Part shown: positions 45,612 to 54,698 of the stretch, piece after piece
Numbering within the stretch: the first letter of the stretch is position 1
Layout of the letters: the number at the start of each line of letters is the position of its first letter
Assembly: GCA_030145245.1 (NCBI GenBank)
Contig: JAQYWC010000082.1
Coordinates: 79,206 to 143,205 of the forward strand
DNA: 64,000 nt
Direction: 5' to 3'
From: Desulfobacterium sp.
GTDB taxonomy: Bacteria; Desulfobacterota; Desulfobacteria; Desulfobacterales; Desulfobacteraceae
Made by a program: the position numbers and the translations under genes
The notes under the pieces: model-generated
Databases searched by the model: none
Told to the model about the DNA's origin: nothing
What the model saw: only the letters and a program-made list of their open reading frames with translations

Positions 45612-46352
45612 CTAAAGCTTGTCTATCTCTTCCATGAGCTGCTCCATGACAAGGGTGGCCCTGCCCTGGAGAAATATATCGGTGACAGAACCGGTATAGG
45701 CGGATTCTGCCGTATTGATCTCGATGATCGAAGCGCCGTGCTGCTTTGCTATCCTGGGAATCATGTTGGCCGGAGCCACCTCGCCGGTGGTGCCGATGAG
45801 AATAAAGCAGTCGGCCTTTTCAGCCTCCCTGAAGGCGTTTGAGTTGGCAGGCTCGGGAATGGGCTCTCCGAAAAACACGGCATTGGGCTTTAACAGCCCC
45901 CGGCAATGGGAGCAAAGGGGGGGAAGAACCGAGAGGTCAACCTGGTCCACATGAATTCGTTTATGGCAGTTGAGGCAGACAAGCTTTCTCAAAGAACCGT
46001 GGAACTCATGCACAACAATGTTTCCTGCGTCAAAATGGAGGTTGTCAACGTTCTGGGTGATCACAGCCTTGATGAGCTTTCTGTGTTCCAGCTCGGCCAG
46101 GGCATAGTGGGCCGTGTTTGGCTTTACCCCGCCGAACAGGTCGTAGAAGATCTCCCTCATCACCTCCCAGGAGCGGGTGGAATTGCTCAGGAAATAGCGG
46201 ATATCAAAGGTTGCAGGATCGTACCGGCTCCAGAGACCGTTTTCTCCCCGGAACGGAGAGATCCCGCTCTCAACCGATATGCCGGCACCGGTAAAGGCGA
46301 CACAGCGGCGGGAGGATATGACCATCTTTGCTGCCTTGGCATACATGGACAA
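45612..46352 (-). CDS. cobB: SIR2-family NAD-dependent protein deacylase (sirtuin)
   Basis: A 246-residue sirtuin. GAGISVESGISPFRG (NAD-binding loop), TQNVDNLH, the catalytic His in HEFHGS and a zinc-binding set CLNC/CSHC about 20 residues apart are all present. It removes acyl groups from lysines using NAD. It lies 31 bases downstream of thiF on the same strand, so it ends a moaD-thiF-cobB operon. Physiological target (perhaps acyl-CoA synthetases) is inference. Confidence 0.92.
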   Translation of the reverse strand: MSMYAKAAKMVISSRRCVAFTGAGISVESGISPFRGENGLWSRYDPATFDIRYFLSNSTRSWEVMREIFYDLFGGVKPNTAHYALAELEHRKLIKAVITQNVDNLHFDAGNIVVHEFHGSLRKLVCLNCHKRIHVDQVDLSVLPPLCSHCRGLLKPNAVFFGEPIPEPANSNAFREAEKADCFILIGTTGEVAPANMIPRIAKQHGASIIEINTAESAYTGSVTDIFLQGRATLVMEQLMEEIDKL

Positions 46353-46383
46353 GGAACCTCCTTACATTCTTATACAAAGAGTT

Positions 46384-47073
46384 TCAGGTCAATTCAACGA
46401 TATCAAAGGAGAGGGCCATGAGGTCTGCGATGAGCAACCGGTTTCTTAGGAGCTCTCCCCGGTTAAGCAGCACCTTGACCGCCTCGGACGCCTGGAGTGC
46501 GGCCACAAACAGGGCGCAATAGGAAAGATTTCCCATCTCATTTTCAACACCCGCAGCCCTTTTGGCTGACCGTTCCCCATAGACGAGTTCAAGCCCCGGG
46601 TCCTCGGGAAAGATGGTAATGATCTGGCCAAGGGTTCCGGCAATGGCACCCGAGACCAGGGGCACCCCTGCCCTTTTACAGGCATCCTCCAGTAAAAATC
46701 GTGTATCTATACTGTCCAGGCAATCGATCACAAGATCTGCATCACCAACGATTGCGTCGGCATTACCGTTGTCAAGAAAGCCGATGCAGGATGTCACCCT
46801 GACGTCAGAGTTGACGGCCATGACCCGGGCCTTTGCGGCCTCCGCCTTCGGGTGACCCACCAGGGCCTCGGTTGACAGGATCTGACGGTTGAGATTGGTT
46901 GTATCAAACCTGTCCCCGTCTATCAGAAACAGCGACCCGACCCCGATCCTTGCCAGCATCTCCACCACGCCGCCCCCAAGGCCTCCAAGACCGATGACAG
47001 CAACCCTGGATCCTGCCAGAAGCGTCTGTTCCTCCGGGGTCAGGGCGTTATGATTTCGGCTGTACCGCTCCAT
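46384..47073 (-). CDS. ThiF/MoeB/HesA-family adenylyltransferase
   Basis: A 229-residue E1-like enzyme that adenylates the C-terminal glycine of a ubiquitin-like sulfur carrier. The dinucleotide-binding GLGGLGGGVVEMLAR, the DTTNLNRQ segment and DCLDSIDTRFLL are typical. The zinc-binding double CxxC of MoeB/ThiF is absent, placing it with the compact HesA-like group. It starts 3 bases from the MoaD-like gene, its likely substrate. Confidence 0.85.
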   Translation of the reverse strand: MERYSRNHNALTPEEQTLLAGSRVAVIGLGGLGGGVVEMLARIGVGSLFLIDGDRFDTTNLNRQILSTEALVGHPKAEAAKARVMAVNSDVRVTSCIGFLDNGNADAIVGDADLVIDCLDSIDTRFLLEDACKRAGVPLVSGAIAGTLGQIITIFPEDPGLELVYGERSAKRAAGVENEMGNLSYCALFVAALQASEAVKVLLNRGELLRNRLLIADLMALSFDIVELT

Positions 47074-47076
47074 GGA

Positions 47077-47307
47077 TCAACCTCCGCCCACCGGAGGAAA
47101 GATACCGACCCGGTCTCCCTTGCTGAGCTCATAATCGAGTTCGTGCTTTTTCCCGTTGATAAAAATAAGTTTTGTCTCTTCCCTCGGGATGCCGAGTTCT
47201 GAAAGAAGTCCCTCCACCGTGGTGGCCCGGGCAACCCGGAATGATTCAGGTGTCGGAGGGGTGTATCGTGTCAGGGTGGCAAATAGTCTCAGCTCGATCT
47301 CGATCAT
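47077..47307 (-). CDS. MoaD/ThiS-family sulfur-carrier protein
   Basis: A 76-residue ubiquitin-like protein ending PPVGGG, so the C-terminal Gly-Gly needed for adenylation and thiocarboxylation is present. The core ELRLFATLTRYTP and GDRVGIFPP motifs fit MoaD. Whether it serves molybdopterin, tungstopterin or another thio-cofactor is unknown. First gene of a three-gene operon with thiF and the sirtuin. Confidence 0.85.
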   Translation of the reverse strand: MIEIELRLFATLTRYTPPTPESFRVARATTVEGLLSELGIPREETKLIFINGKKHELDYELSKGDRVGIFPPVGGG

Positions 47308-47410
47308 TTTATTTTAACACTTTCGCAGTCGTTTGTTATTTGATATTAACTTGGTGTAGTATGACACAACATCATAAATCGGTGCAATAGTTAAATTGAA
47401 TAGGAAAACA

Positions 47411-47944
47411 ATGGGGCGATCAAAAAAAGAACCAATTTCTGTTGAAGAACTGGCTAATAATCTGGCCACTTATGCCATAGACCGGGAAGAGCTCAAGCAA
47501 CTGATCCAGGCGATTCCCCCGGACAATGACCTCAACATGGCCACCCTCGAGTATGAGCTTCAGATCCTGAGGATACTGAGTGTTGGCTGGGCAATCTCGT
47601 TTTACATGCCCAAAACCCCTGAAAAGAAGAGCCTGAGCCTCATCTTCTGGGAGAATATCAAGGAGATCTCAACCAGCATCTCCACCCTCATGGAGACCAC
47701 CACGGGCCAGACCATCGACTATTTTACCACCCTCAAGGAGCGCCTGGACATCTATGTCAAGGCCATGCAGAAAAACCCGGACGGTGCATCCGAGCCAACC
47801 ACCATCATGGGACCGGCCTTTGCCGGCGCCTGCGGCATCCCGGAAAACGCCATCGCCATTCTAATCGGCACCAAGATGTTCACCCTCTGCCTTGGCGGGG
47901 TAAAAGAGTACCTTGAATCCGTGGAGATCACACCCATTCCATGA
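47411..47944 (+). CDS. hypothetical protein upstream of rhomboid
   Basis: A 177-residue helical protein (start at ATG 47411, preceded by AGGAAA) not assigned to a family. MATLEYELQILRILSVGWAISFYMP and a C-terminal GIPENAIAILIGTKMFTLCLGGVKEYL stretch are hydrophobic but hardly transmembrane. Its stop overlaps the rhomboid start by 4 bases, so the two are translationally coupled and may share a function. Confidence 0.6.
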   Translation: MGRSKKEPISVEELANNLATYAIDREELKQLIQAIPPDNDLNMATLEYELQILRILSVGWAISFYMPKTPEKKSLSLIFWENIKEISTSISTLMETTTGQTIDYFTTLKERLDIYVKAMQKNPDGASEPTTIMGPAFAGACGIPENAIAILIGTKMFTLCLGGVKEYLESVEITPIP

Positions 47945-48660
47945 TACAAAAAATCAGACTCAACCCAGACCGTGTTGTCAAGTACATCATCTATATCAAT
48001 GCAGCAATTTTTATTGCAAGCCTTGTGTTGAGCGGCAGACAGGTGCAACTGTCCATCAACCCGTTTACCGCCTTTTCTCCGTCAAGTGACACCCTTATCT
48101 TTCTGGGAGCGACAGGCACCATCCCCATTGACCACTACCATGAGTGGTGGTCGCTGATCTCTGCCAACTGGCTCCACGGCAGCCTTGTGCATATCATATT
48201 CAACATGACCGCCCTTCTCCAGATCGGGCCCCTGATCATCCGGGAGTACGGCTTAAGCCGGATGATCATCATCTACACCCTGGGGGGAGTTGCCGGCTTT
48301 TTCCTCTCCTACCTTGCAGGTGTGAGCGTGACCATCGGGGCATCGGCCGCCATCTGCGCCCTCATCGGAGCCGCCCTCTACTTTGGCAAATCAAGGGGAG
48401 GCTTGTTTGGCCAGGCGGTTTACAAACAGACCACAGGGTGGGTTATGGGCCTTGCGTTCATCGGCCTCATGATGCCCAACATCAACAACTGGGGACACGG
48501 CGGCGGGGTTGTGGCTGGCATCGCTTTGGGCTGGCTTCTCGGCTACAACGAACAGGGCCGGAAAAACCTGGGCCACGGGTTGCTGGCAGGCATCCTTGTT
48601 GTTCTGACCCTCGGCGTCCTCGCCTGGTCACTTATAACCGCAACCGTTCTCAGCTTATAA
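47941..48660 (+). CDS. rhomboid-family intramembrane serine protease
   Basis: A 239-residue membrane protein. The catalytic dyad is Ser135 (GASAAI) and His186 (WGHGGG), with the HGSLVHIIFN oxyanion loop; six helices precede a Gly-rich C-terminal end. It cuts membrane-spanning proteins within the lipid bilayer. Directly follows the hypothetical protein gene. Substrate unknown. Confidence 0.9.
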   Translation: MIQKIRLNPDRVVKYIIYINAAIFIASLVLSGRQVQLSINPFTAFSPSSDTLIFLGATGTIPIDHYHEWWSLISANWLHGSLVHIIFNMTALLQIGPLIIREYGLSRMIIIYTLGGVAGFFLSYLAGVSVTIGASAAICALIGAALYFGKSRGGLFGQAVYKQTTGWVMGLAFIGLMMPNINNWGHGGGVVAGIALGWLLGYNEQGRKNLGHGLLAGILVVLTLGVLAWSLITATVLSL

Positions 48661-48746
48661 CCGGGGTCAGGCCTAGCTTATTAGCTTATTGCCCTTATTG
48701 CAGCCCATCGAGAAGATGGGCTGCAGTCACATTAACCCATGAACGG
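48661..48746. repeat. repeat copy 1: GGGGTCAGG element with terminator hairpin and ALDH-tail scrap
   Basis: Begins immediately after the rhomboid stop. CCGGGGTCAGGC, TAGCTTATTAGCTTATTG, a hairpin GCAGCCCATC/GATGGGCTGC, and TCACATTAACCCATGAACGGG occur in the same order at 52854-52935. In the second copy the final TTAACCCATGAACGGG codes the last residues of the aldehyde dehydrogenase on the minus strand (PFMG and stop); here the same codons survive beside the alanine symporter without the gene. The GGGGTCAGG head resembles REP-type elements. Confidence 0.7.
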
Positions 48747-48755
48747 GGATTCTGA

Positions 48756-50282
48756 TTATCCGTGCAGGGTGCCCGGATCGCTTACGGGCACCAGAACAGG
48801 GTCCTTGAATGAAACGGAAGATGCTCCGGACACAGCCCGATCCATCCCATCGTTCCCTCCCCAGCACTCAACATTTTTCAGCCCTTTGATGCTGTTGACG
48901 GTGAAGACAGGATCTTTCCCCTCTTTTTTCTGCCTTGCATAATCTTTCAGTGCCGCAAAGGCAATTTTCCCAAGCAGTGCAATGGCAATCAGGTTGATAA
49001 GGGCCATGGCGCCCATGAAGAGGTCGGCCATGTCCCATACAAGCTGAACCTTGGCCACCGAGCCCATGAGAACCATTCCGATCACCGACACCCGGTAAAG
49101 GAAAATCCATTTTCTGTCAGGATGTATGAACCCGATATTGGATTCGCCGTAATAATAGTTGCCGATAATGGAGCTGAAGGCAAACAACAGGATACACAAC
49201 GCAACAAAGTTGTTTCCCCAGCCGCCGACATGAACACTCAGTGCGGCCTGGGTCAACTGAATTCCCGTCAGCCCTTCAGTGTTCCAGACACCGGAAAGCA
49301 GCACGATAAATGCGGTGGCACTGCAAATGAGAATCGTATCGGTAAACACGCCCAGGGTCTGGATAAAGCCCTGCTTGACGGGATGGCTCACATCGGCGGT
49401 TGCCGCGGCATTGGGGGCGCTGCCCATCCCGGCCTCATTGGAGAATAGCCCCCGTTTAATCCCCTGCATCAGGGCCACGCCCATCCCCCCGCCAACGGCC
49501 TGTTTCAATCCGAAAGCGCTCTCGATGATAAGGGAGAAGACTGCGGGCACCTGGGAGATATTTTTCACGATGATAAACAGGGCGACCAGCAGATAGGCCA
49601 CGGCCATTACAGGTACGATGATTTCAGATGTCCTGGCCACCCTTTTGACGCCGCCGAAGATGACGAACGTGGCGAATGCCGCCAAAGACAACCCGCAAAC
49701 CAGCCGGCTGACGCCGAACGCCTGCTCCACCGCAAGGGTGATGGTGTTTGCCTGTACGGAGTTAAATACAAGGCCGAAGCTGATGGTGATCAGAATGGAA
49801 AAGAGGATGCCCATGCCCCTCATCCCCAGGGCTTTTTCCATGTAGTATGCGGGTCCGCCCCTGTACCCGTCCCTGGTCTTGACTTTATATATCTGGGCCA
49901 GGGTGCTTTCCACAAATCCCGAAGCCGCACCGATCAGGGCGAGCATCCACATCCAGAAAACGGCGCCCGGCCCGCCCACGGAGATGGCCATGGCAACACC
50001 TGCCAGGTTCCCGGTCCCCACCCGTGAGGCGGTGCTGATGCAGAATGCCTGAAATGATGAGACCTTTCCATTATTGTCCCTGGATACCGTTGTTTTGGCC
50101 CCTTCTCCCAGTAATCTGAGCATTTCGCCCAGGAACCTGAATTGTACAAAATTTGTTCTGACTGTAAAATAGATCCCGACTGCTATAAGCAAGAATATAA
50201 GCACATATGACCATAGGAACGTGTTGCCTGCAGATACTACATTTTCAAAAAAACTTGAAACCAAACTGAACTCCTTTTTCAT
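48756..50282 (-). CDS. sodium:alanine/glycine symporter (AGCS family)
   Basis: A 508-residue membrane protein with about eleven helices. The AGCS signature GGPAYYMEKALGMRGMG and the N-terminal GGPGAVFWMW motif are intact. It imports alanine or glycine with sodium, which suits a marine bacterium. A remnant of the aldehyde dehydrogenase tail lies just downstream. It is transcribed separately from neighbouring minus-strand genes, with a 184-base A+T-rich leader. Confidence 0.9.
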   Translation of the reverse strand: MKKEFSLVSSFFENVVSAGNTFLWSYVLIFLLIAVGIYFTVRTNFVQFRFLGEMLRLLGEGAKTTVSRDNNGKVSSFQAFCISTASRVGTGNLAGVAMAISVGGPGAVFWMWMLALIGAASGFVESTLAQIYKVKTRDGYRGGPAYYMEKALGMRGMGILFSILITISFGLVFNSVQANTITLAVEQAFGVSRLVCGLSLAAFATFVIFGGVKRVARTSEIIVPVMAVAYLLVALFIIVKNISQVPAVFSLIIESAFGLKQAVGGGMGVALMQGIKRGLFSNEAGMGSAPNAAATADVSHPVKQGFIQTLGVFTDTILICSATAFIVLLSGVWNTEGLTGIQLTQAALSVHVGGWGNNFVALCILLFAFSSIIGNYYYGESNIGFIHPDRKWIFLYRVSVIGMVLMGSVAKVQLVWDMADLFMGAMALINLIAIALLGKIAFAALKDYARQKKEGKDPVFTVNSIKGLKNVECWGGNDGMDRAVSGASSVSFKDPVLVPVSDPGTLHG

Positions 50283-50466
50283 AGACTATTTAAAATTAAC
50301 CGGGCACCTATATCACAAAATCATTGAAATAACAATTTGTTACAAAAAAACGAAATTCACCGCCTGATTTTGACAGCCTGCTCCAAGCGAGATGGCAGGG
50401 TATTGGTGGACTGGATCTTACCTGACAGGCCACAAGCCATCTACCCCGTTATTACAGGAGTAAGTA

Positions 50467-51756
50467 TCAGTTGCAGTCACTCAGACAGTTGAGAAGTCCC
50501 AGGTTCCAGTGGCAGTCGCAGCAGGGAACATCTATGGTGTAGCAGTCCTGTTCAAAGGGTTCGTCCAGGATGAAACTGCAGGGGGGGAAGTTGCAGTTGC
50601 TGCACTCCGGATAATCGTAAAGCCTGACCTTGTTTCGAAAAGAGATGTAGTCGCCCTTTTGCCAGATCTCTTCAGCACCGTTGTCCATGATGTTTCCGAA
50701 ATACTGGGGAGTGACCTGCTTGACATACCCCTTTCTCATGCATGAAAATTTGTGCCAGAGAAAATAGCAGGGGGAGATTTGACCGTCCCAGGTGACAAAC
50801 ATCGCCCCCTCTTCGACGAATTTGCAGTACCTGTCGCTTTGCGGCCGGATCTCCGGAAGAGTCAACCGGATACCGGCGTTTTTTGCCAGATTACGGGCGG
50901 TTTCGAAGATGGTTTCAAGTCTTTCGGCATGGCCCCTGTCCTCCCCTGCGAGTTTGGCAAAATCCACAAAGACTCCCAGGCGATCGGCTTCTTTTATCAA
51001 CTCCCGGACCAGGCCCACAATCTCAACCTCATCTTTTGATTTGTTACTCTTCCATAAAATATCCTCATACCTGCGGAGATCGATGCCATCCCTTTCAGCT
51101 CGTTTGAGATAACGGTCAAACAGACTGACGGCTCCCCGGGAGTTTTGGGGAAAGGCCTGCTCGCCTTCGGAAGCTTCGTCGTAGGCGGTCAGGTGGGAGA
51201 CAATCACAAAGGATACCCCTTTGGTTTCCGCCCATTTGATCACTTCCGGCAGCTGGTCCATATTCTTTTTCATCAGCACGAACTGGATTCCGGTTTTAAG
51301 GGAACTGCCACCATGGGCCGCTGCATTTTTGAGGTTCAGCAAAGCGGCGGAGGCGTCAGAGAGGGCGGCACCCTCCCTGACGCTGCTGAACTGATCATCA
51401 ATGGTGGAGTCCACCGACACACAGATTCTGTCAACCCCGGCGTCTATGAGGGATGCCGCTCTTTGTTCCGTCATCAGTTTTCCGTTGGTCTGGAAACCGG
51501 CGAGACCTGATGCAGGCATATCCTGCTTGGCTTCGGTAATAAACTTTTCCAGGTTTCGGTTTAAAAGCGGCTCTCCGATTCCGGTAAAGACAATGGATTT
51601 CAGATGGGGGAAAAACGGCTTGATTCCACCAAGCAGCCTTTCTGAAAAATCACCCTCGGGAATGGCACATCCGCCGGACTGCTTGACACACATTTCACAT
51701 TTAAGGTTACACCGGGTGGTGGGTTCCACGATCAGTTTTTCAGGATATTTATTCAT
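50467..51756 (-). CDS. radical SAM/SPASM-domain protein
   Basis: A 429-residue enzyme. The 4Fe-4S/SAM cluster cysteines are Cys16, Cys20 and Cys23 (TTRCNLKCEMC). The C-terminal SPASM-like region holds at least ten Cys residues, including CYFLWHKFSC, CSNC, PPCSF and CCDCH, enough for two auxiliary clusters. Such proteins modify peptides or mature metal cofactors. The Cys-rich end resembles maturases for tungsten or molybdenum enzymes in anaerobes, but I cannot tie it to a subfamily. No precursor peptide is seen next to it. Confidence 0.8.
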   Translation of the reverse strand: MNKYPEKLIVEPTTRCNLKCEMCVKQSGGCAIPEGDFSERLLGGIKPFFPHLKSIVFTGIGEPLLNRNLEKFITEAKQDMPASGLAGFQTNGKLMTEQRAASLIDAGVDRICVSVDSTIDDQFSSVREGAALSDASAALLNLKNAAAHGGSSLKTGIQFVLMKKNMDQLPEVIKWAETKGVSFVIVSHLTAYDEASEGEQAFPQNSRGAVSLFDRYLKRAERDGIDLRRYEDILWKSNKSKDEVEIVGLVRELIKEADRLGVFVDFAKLAGEDRGHAERLETIFETARNLAKNAGIRLTLPEIRPQSDRYCKFVEEGAMFVTWDGQISPCYFLWHKFSCMRKGYVKQVTPQYFGNIMDNGAEEIWQKGDYISFRNKVRLYDYPECSNCNFPPCSFILDEPFEQDCYTIDVPCCDCHWNLGLLNCLSDCN

Positions 51757-51839
51757 TTTTTGACATCCAAATCCAGATTTTCCGGGTTTAGAAAGGCTAC
51801 AGGGGGGCCCGGAAGAATCGCCCCCCTGTTTCTGGGAAT

Positions 51840-52679
51840 CTAACCGATGTTGAGGAAGGGGTTAACGTGGCCGCCCTTGGATTTGCCCGCCTTGAAGTTG
51901 AATACCACCTCTTCGACGCCAGGGATAGCCCTTGCCATCTGTTCTATCACCCGGACTATGTCCCCGGCCGGGGCTGACGCCCCCTGCTCCGTGCCGACGA
52001 ATACGGTACCACTGCTGCATGTGACACTCACGGTGGGTGCGATCTTCACCAGGGCCGCTTCAACACTGCTTGCAAGGGCCATATCGTTGATGACCTTCAT
52101 GGATTTGGGGGTTGTCTGAAAATTTGATTTTTTAACAAGGTCCACCAGCATGTCGATGGCATCGTCAACGGTGATGGTCCTGATGTTGAGAACAATGTCA
52201 TAGAGCCTGCTGTCCCAGGTGTCTGTTCCATAGAGCTGAAGCCCCCACTTTCTGCGCTCTTCATCGTCATTCTTGAGCACACAGAGCGCCTTTTCCGTGG
52301 AGATGTTTTCCCGCCTCATCTCCTCCCTGACCCTGTCATTGAGATCGTTATTGATCCTCACCTTGAGGATCCCCGGTATTTTGCCGAAAAAATATTGTCC
52401 TGCAAGACCGTGGTAGACGATATTGTCTTTTTTGGCACGATCGAGCAGGGCCGAACGAATATAGCTTACATAGCGCTTTCTGCCGTTGTGAAACCGGTCA
52501 AAAATCATGGGGGCATCGTGCAGGGCCCTGACAAGTTTGATCTCCGGTATGTTAAACTCTTCCGAAGCTTCGAGCAGGATATCCCTGGATACACATTCAT
52601 ATCCGAGACGCTGGGCCAATTTTTCAGCCACTTCTTTTCCACGGCTGTACGAACCCCTTGATATTGTAATTATGGACAT
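51840..52679 (-). CDS. cytidylate-kinase-like protein
   Basis: A 279-residue protein starting MSIITISRGSYSRGKEVAE (ATG 52679, with AAAGGAAGG upstream). The N-terminal ISRGSYSRGK loop and QRLGYECVSRDILLE are typical of the Cytidylate_kin2 family, nucleoside-monophosphate-kinase relatives with an unknown substrate. The C-terminal 70 residues look like a BON-type fold (KIAPTVSVTCSSGTVFVGT). It may phosphorylate a nucleotide or a protein. It stands alone between the radical SAM and aldehyde dehydrogenase genes. Confidence 0.72.
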   Translation of the reverse strand: MSIITISRGSYSRGKEVAEKLAQRLGYECVSRDILLEASEEFNIPEIKLVRALHDAPMIFDRFHNGRKRYVSYIRSALLDRAKKDNIVYHGLAGQYFFGKIPGILKVRINNDLNDRVREEMRRENISTEKALCVLKNDDEERRKWGLQLYGTDTWDSRLYDIVLNIRTITVDDAIDMLVDLVKKSNFQTTPKSMKVINDMALASSVEAALVKIAPTVSVTCSSGTVFVGTEQGASAPAGDIVRVIEQMARAIPGVEEVVFNFKAGKSKGGHVNPFLNIG

Positions 52680-52853
52680 GAGCCTTCCTTTCTGTTGATC
52701 ATTCTTTTTCGCAACTAACCAATGCGGCTGGCGAGTATCCTCCCCCCGGCCTGAAAAATCAAGGGATTTTTTCAGGCCGGGCCAAACCAGAACCCTCCTC
52801 ACAGTTCAAGGGGATTTAGAATCCATGATTATGTAATTGAAAAAAAGGGTAAT

Positions 52854-52935
52854 CCGGGGTCAGGCTTAGCTTATTAGCTTATTGCAGCCCCCCGGGGAGA
52901 GGGGCTGCATTCATTCACATTAACCCATGAACGGG
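52854..52935. repeat. repeat copy 2: GGGGTCAGG element at the end of the aldehyde dehydrogenase gene
   Basis: The same ordered elements as at 48661-48746, with hairpin GCAGCCCC/GGGGCTGC. The hairpin probably ends transcription of the aldehyde dehydrogenase gene (minus strand). The last 16 bases are the gene's 3' coding end. Identity with copy 1 in the first 30 bases is about 29 of 30. Confidence 0.7.
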
Positions 52936-54545
52936 TATCTGTAATCGGTGGGGGGAACAAAGGTCTCTTTGATGGTCCGTGCACTGATCCACCGGTAGAG
53001 GTTCAGCGGGCTTCCCGCCTTGTCGTTGGTGCCGGAGGCCCTGGCACCGCCAAAGGGCTGCTGGCCGACCACGGCGCCCGTGGGCTTGTCGTTGATGTAG
53101 AAGTTTCCGGCAGCATGGGTCAGCACCTTCCTGGCCTCGGCAACGGCTTCCCGGTCAATGGCAAAGATACCGCCGGTCAGGGCGTATTCCGAGGTTGAAT
53201 CGCAGAGTTCAAGGGTCTCTGTATAGGCGTCGTCTTCATAGACAAAGATGGTCAGGACAGGACCGAAGATCTCCTCCACCATGGTCTTGAAATCAGGCGT
53301 CTTTGCAACGATCACCGTGGGCTCGATAAAGTAGCCGGTTGAGTCGTCACACCCGCCTCCGGTGATGATCTCGGCGTCTTCGCTCTTCCTGGCAAAATCG
53401 ATGTAGGAGGAGATGGTGTCAAAGGCGTTCCTGTCGATCACGGCATTCATGAAATTTGAGAACTCCTCGGGGGAGCCCATCTTGATGGTGGCCACGGTGT
53501 CCACAAGCTTCTGCCTGACCTCGTCCCACATGGAGGCCGGGATGTAGGCCCTGGAAGCTGCCGAGCACTTCTGGCCCTGGTACTCAAAGGATCCCCTGAC
53601 CAGGCCCGTGACAACGGCATCCACCTCGGCGGAGTTATGGACAAAAACAAAATCCTTTCCCCCGGTCTCGCCAACGATCCTGGGGTAGCAGCCGTAGGTG
53701 TCCAGGTTGCTTGCGGCAGTGGTCCAGATGTTCTTGAACACCTTGGTGGAACCGGTAAAATGAACCCCGGCAAAATCGGGATGGTTAATGACCGGGGTGC
53801 CCACCTCGGCGCCGGATCCGGGAAGGAAGTTGATCACACCGTCGGGAAGCCCTGCTTTCTTGAAGATCTCCATGATCAGGTGGCCGGAATAAACAGCCGT
53901 GGAAGCCGGTTTCCAGAGCACGGTGTTGCCCATCATGGCCGGTGCTGAACACAGGTTGCCGGCAATGGCGGTGAAGTTGAACGGGGAGATGGCAAAAATA
54001 AAGCCTTCCAGGGGCCTGTACTCAAGCTGATTCCAGATGCCGGGATCCGATACAGGCTGTTCCTTGTAGATCTGGGTGGCGTAGAAGGTGTTGAACCGCA
54101 AAAAGTCGATGAGTTCGCAGGCGGAATCGATCTCTGCCTGCATGGCGTTTTTCCCCTGACCCAGCATGGTGGCGGCATTGAGTGCCATTCGATAGGGACC
54201 TGCGATGAGTTCAGCCGCTTTTTTAAAGATGGCGAGCCGTTCCTGCCACGGCATGTGCAGCCAGGTCTTTGCTGCGGCCTTTGCAGCATCGGCAGCCATG
54301 GAAACCTCCTTGGCTCCGGCCTTATGGTAGGTTGCAAGCCTGTGACCGTGGTCATGGGGGACCATGCAGGTGCCCATGTTGCCGGTCTTGATCTCTTTTC
54401 CCCCGATCACAAGGGGGATCTCGATCTCTTTTGCCTTAAGCGCTTCAAGGGCCTTCTTTAATTCCGCCCGCTCACTGCTTCCCGGAGCATAGGCGAGAAT
54501 CGGCTCATTTTTAGGGGGGTCAATACTGAAAATTGCATTACTCAT
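52920..54545 (-). CDS. 1-pyrroline-5-carboxylate / L-glutamate gamma-semialdehyde dehydrogenase
   Basis: A 541-residue aldehyde dehydrogenase. Catalytic Cys lies in SFEYQGQKCSAASRAY and the general base Glu in IVGETGGKDFV. The N-terminal extension (residues 1-45) and FNFTAIAGNL region match the long P5C dehydrogenases of the TIGR01236 group, which oxidise glutamate semialdehyde to glutamate in proline use. No proline dehydrogenase gene is next to it. Its end lies within a repeated element. Confidence 0.87.
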   Translation of the reverse strand: MSNAIFSIDPPKNEPILAYAPGSSERAELKKALEALKAKEIEIPLVIGGKEIKTGNMGTCMVPHDHGHRLATYHKAGAKEVSMAADAAKAAAKTWLHMPWQERLAIFKKAAELIAGPYRMALNAATMLGQGKNAMQAEIDSACELIDFLRFNTFYATQIYKEQPVSDPGIWNQLEYRPLEGFIFAISPFNFTAIAGNLCSAPAMMGNTVLWKPASTAVYSGHLIMEIFKKAGLPDGVINFLPGSGAEVGTPVINHPDFAGVHFTGSTKVFKNIWTTAASNLDTYGCYPRIVGETGGKDFVFVHNSAEVDAVVTGLVRGSFEYQGQKCSAASRAYIPASMWDEVRQKLVDTVATIKMGSPEEFSNFMNAVIDRNAFDTISSYIDFARKSEDAEIITGGGCDDSTGYFIEPTVIVAKTPDFKTMVEEIFGPVLTIFVYEDDAYTETLELCDSTSEYALTGGIFAIDREAVAEARKVLTHAAGNFYINDKPTGAVVGQQPFGGARASGTNDKAGSPLNLYRWISARTIKETFVPPTDYRYPFMG

Positions 54546-54677
54546 GGGTCATTTCCTTACATAAAATTTTAATGCTGTTTAAACGATCCAGCGTACTGAT
54601 ATCACCATATTTCCTAATTGACTGTTAAAGCTGATACCACTCCCGTTTCCAACCTGTCAACCTAATCATAACGATTC

Positions 54678-54698
54678 TTTCTGTTTTACGGACAGAAA
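54678..54698. repeat. short inverted repeat in the pfaC upstream region
   Basis: TTTCTGT (54678-54684) and ACAGAAA (54692-54698) flank a 7-base loop. It lies in the 480-base gap between the divergent aldehyde dehydrogenase and pfaC-like genes, which is otherwise A+T-rich at the left and without a convincing gene (one TTG-initiated 87-codon frame on the minus strand is not supported). It could be an operator. Confidence 0.35.

Noticed and set aside
45480..45842. A 120-codon plus-strand frame overlapping the sirtuin gene
   Set aside because: Runs antisense through conserved sirtuin codons; the first 130 bases show no coding features or ribosome site.
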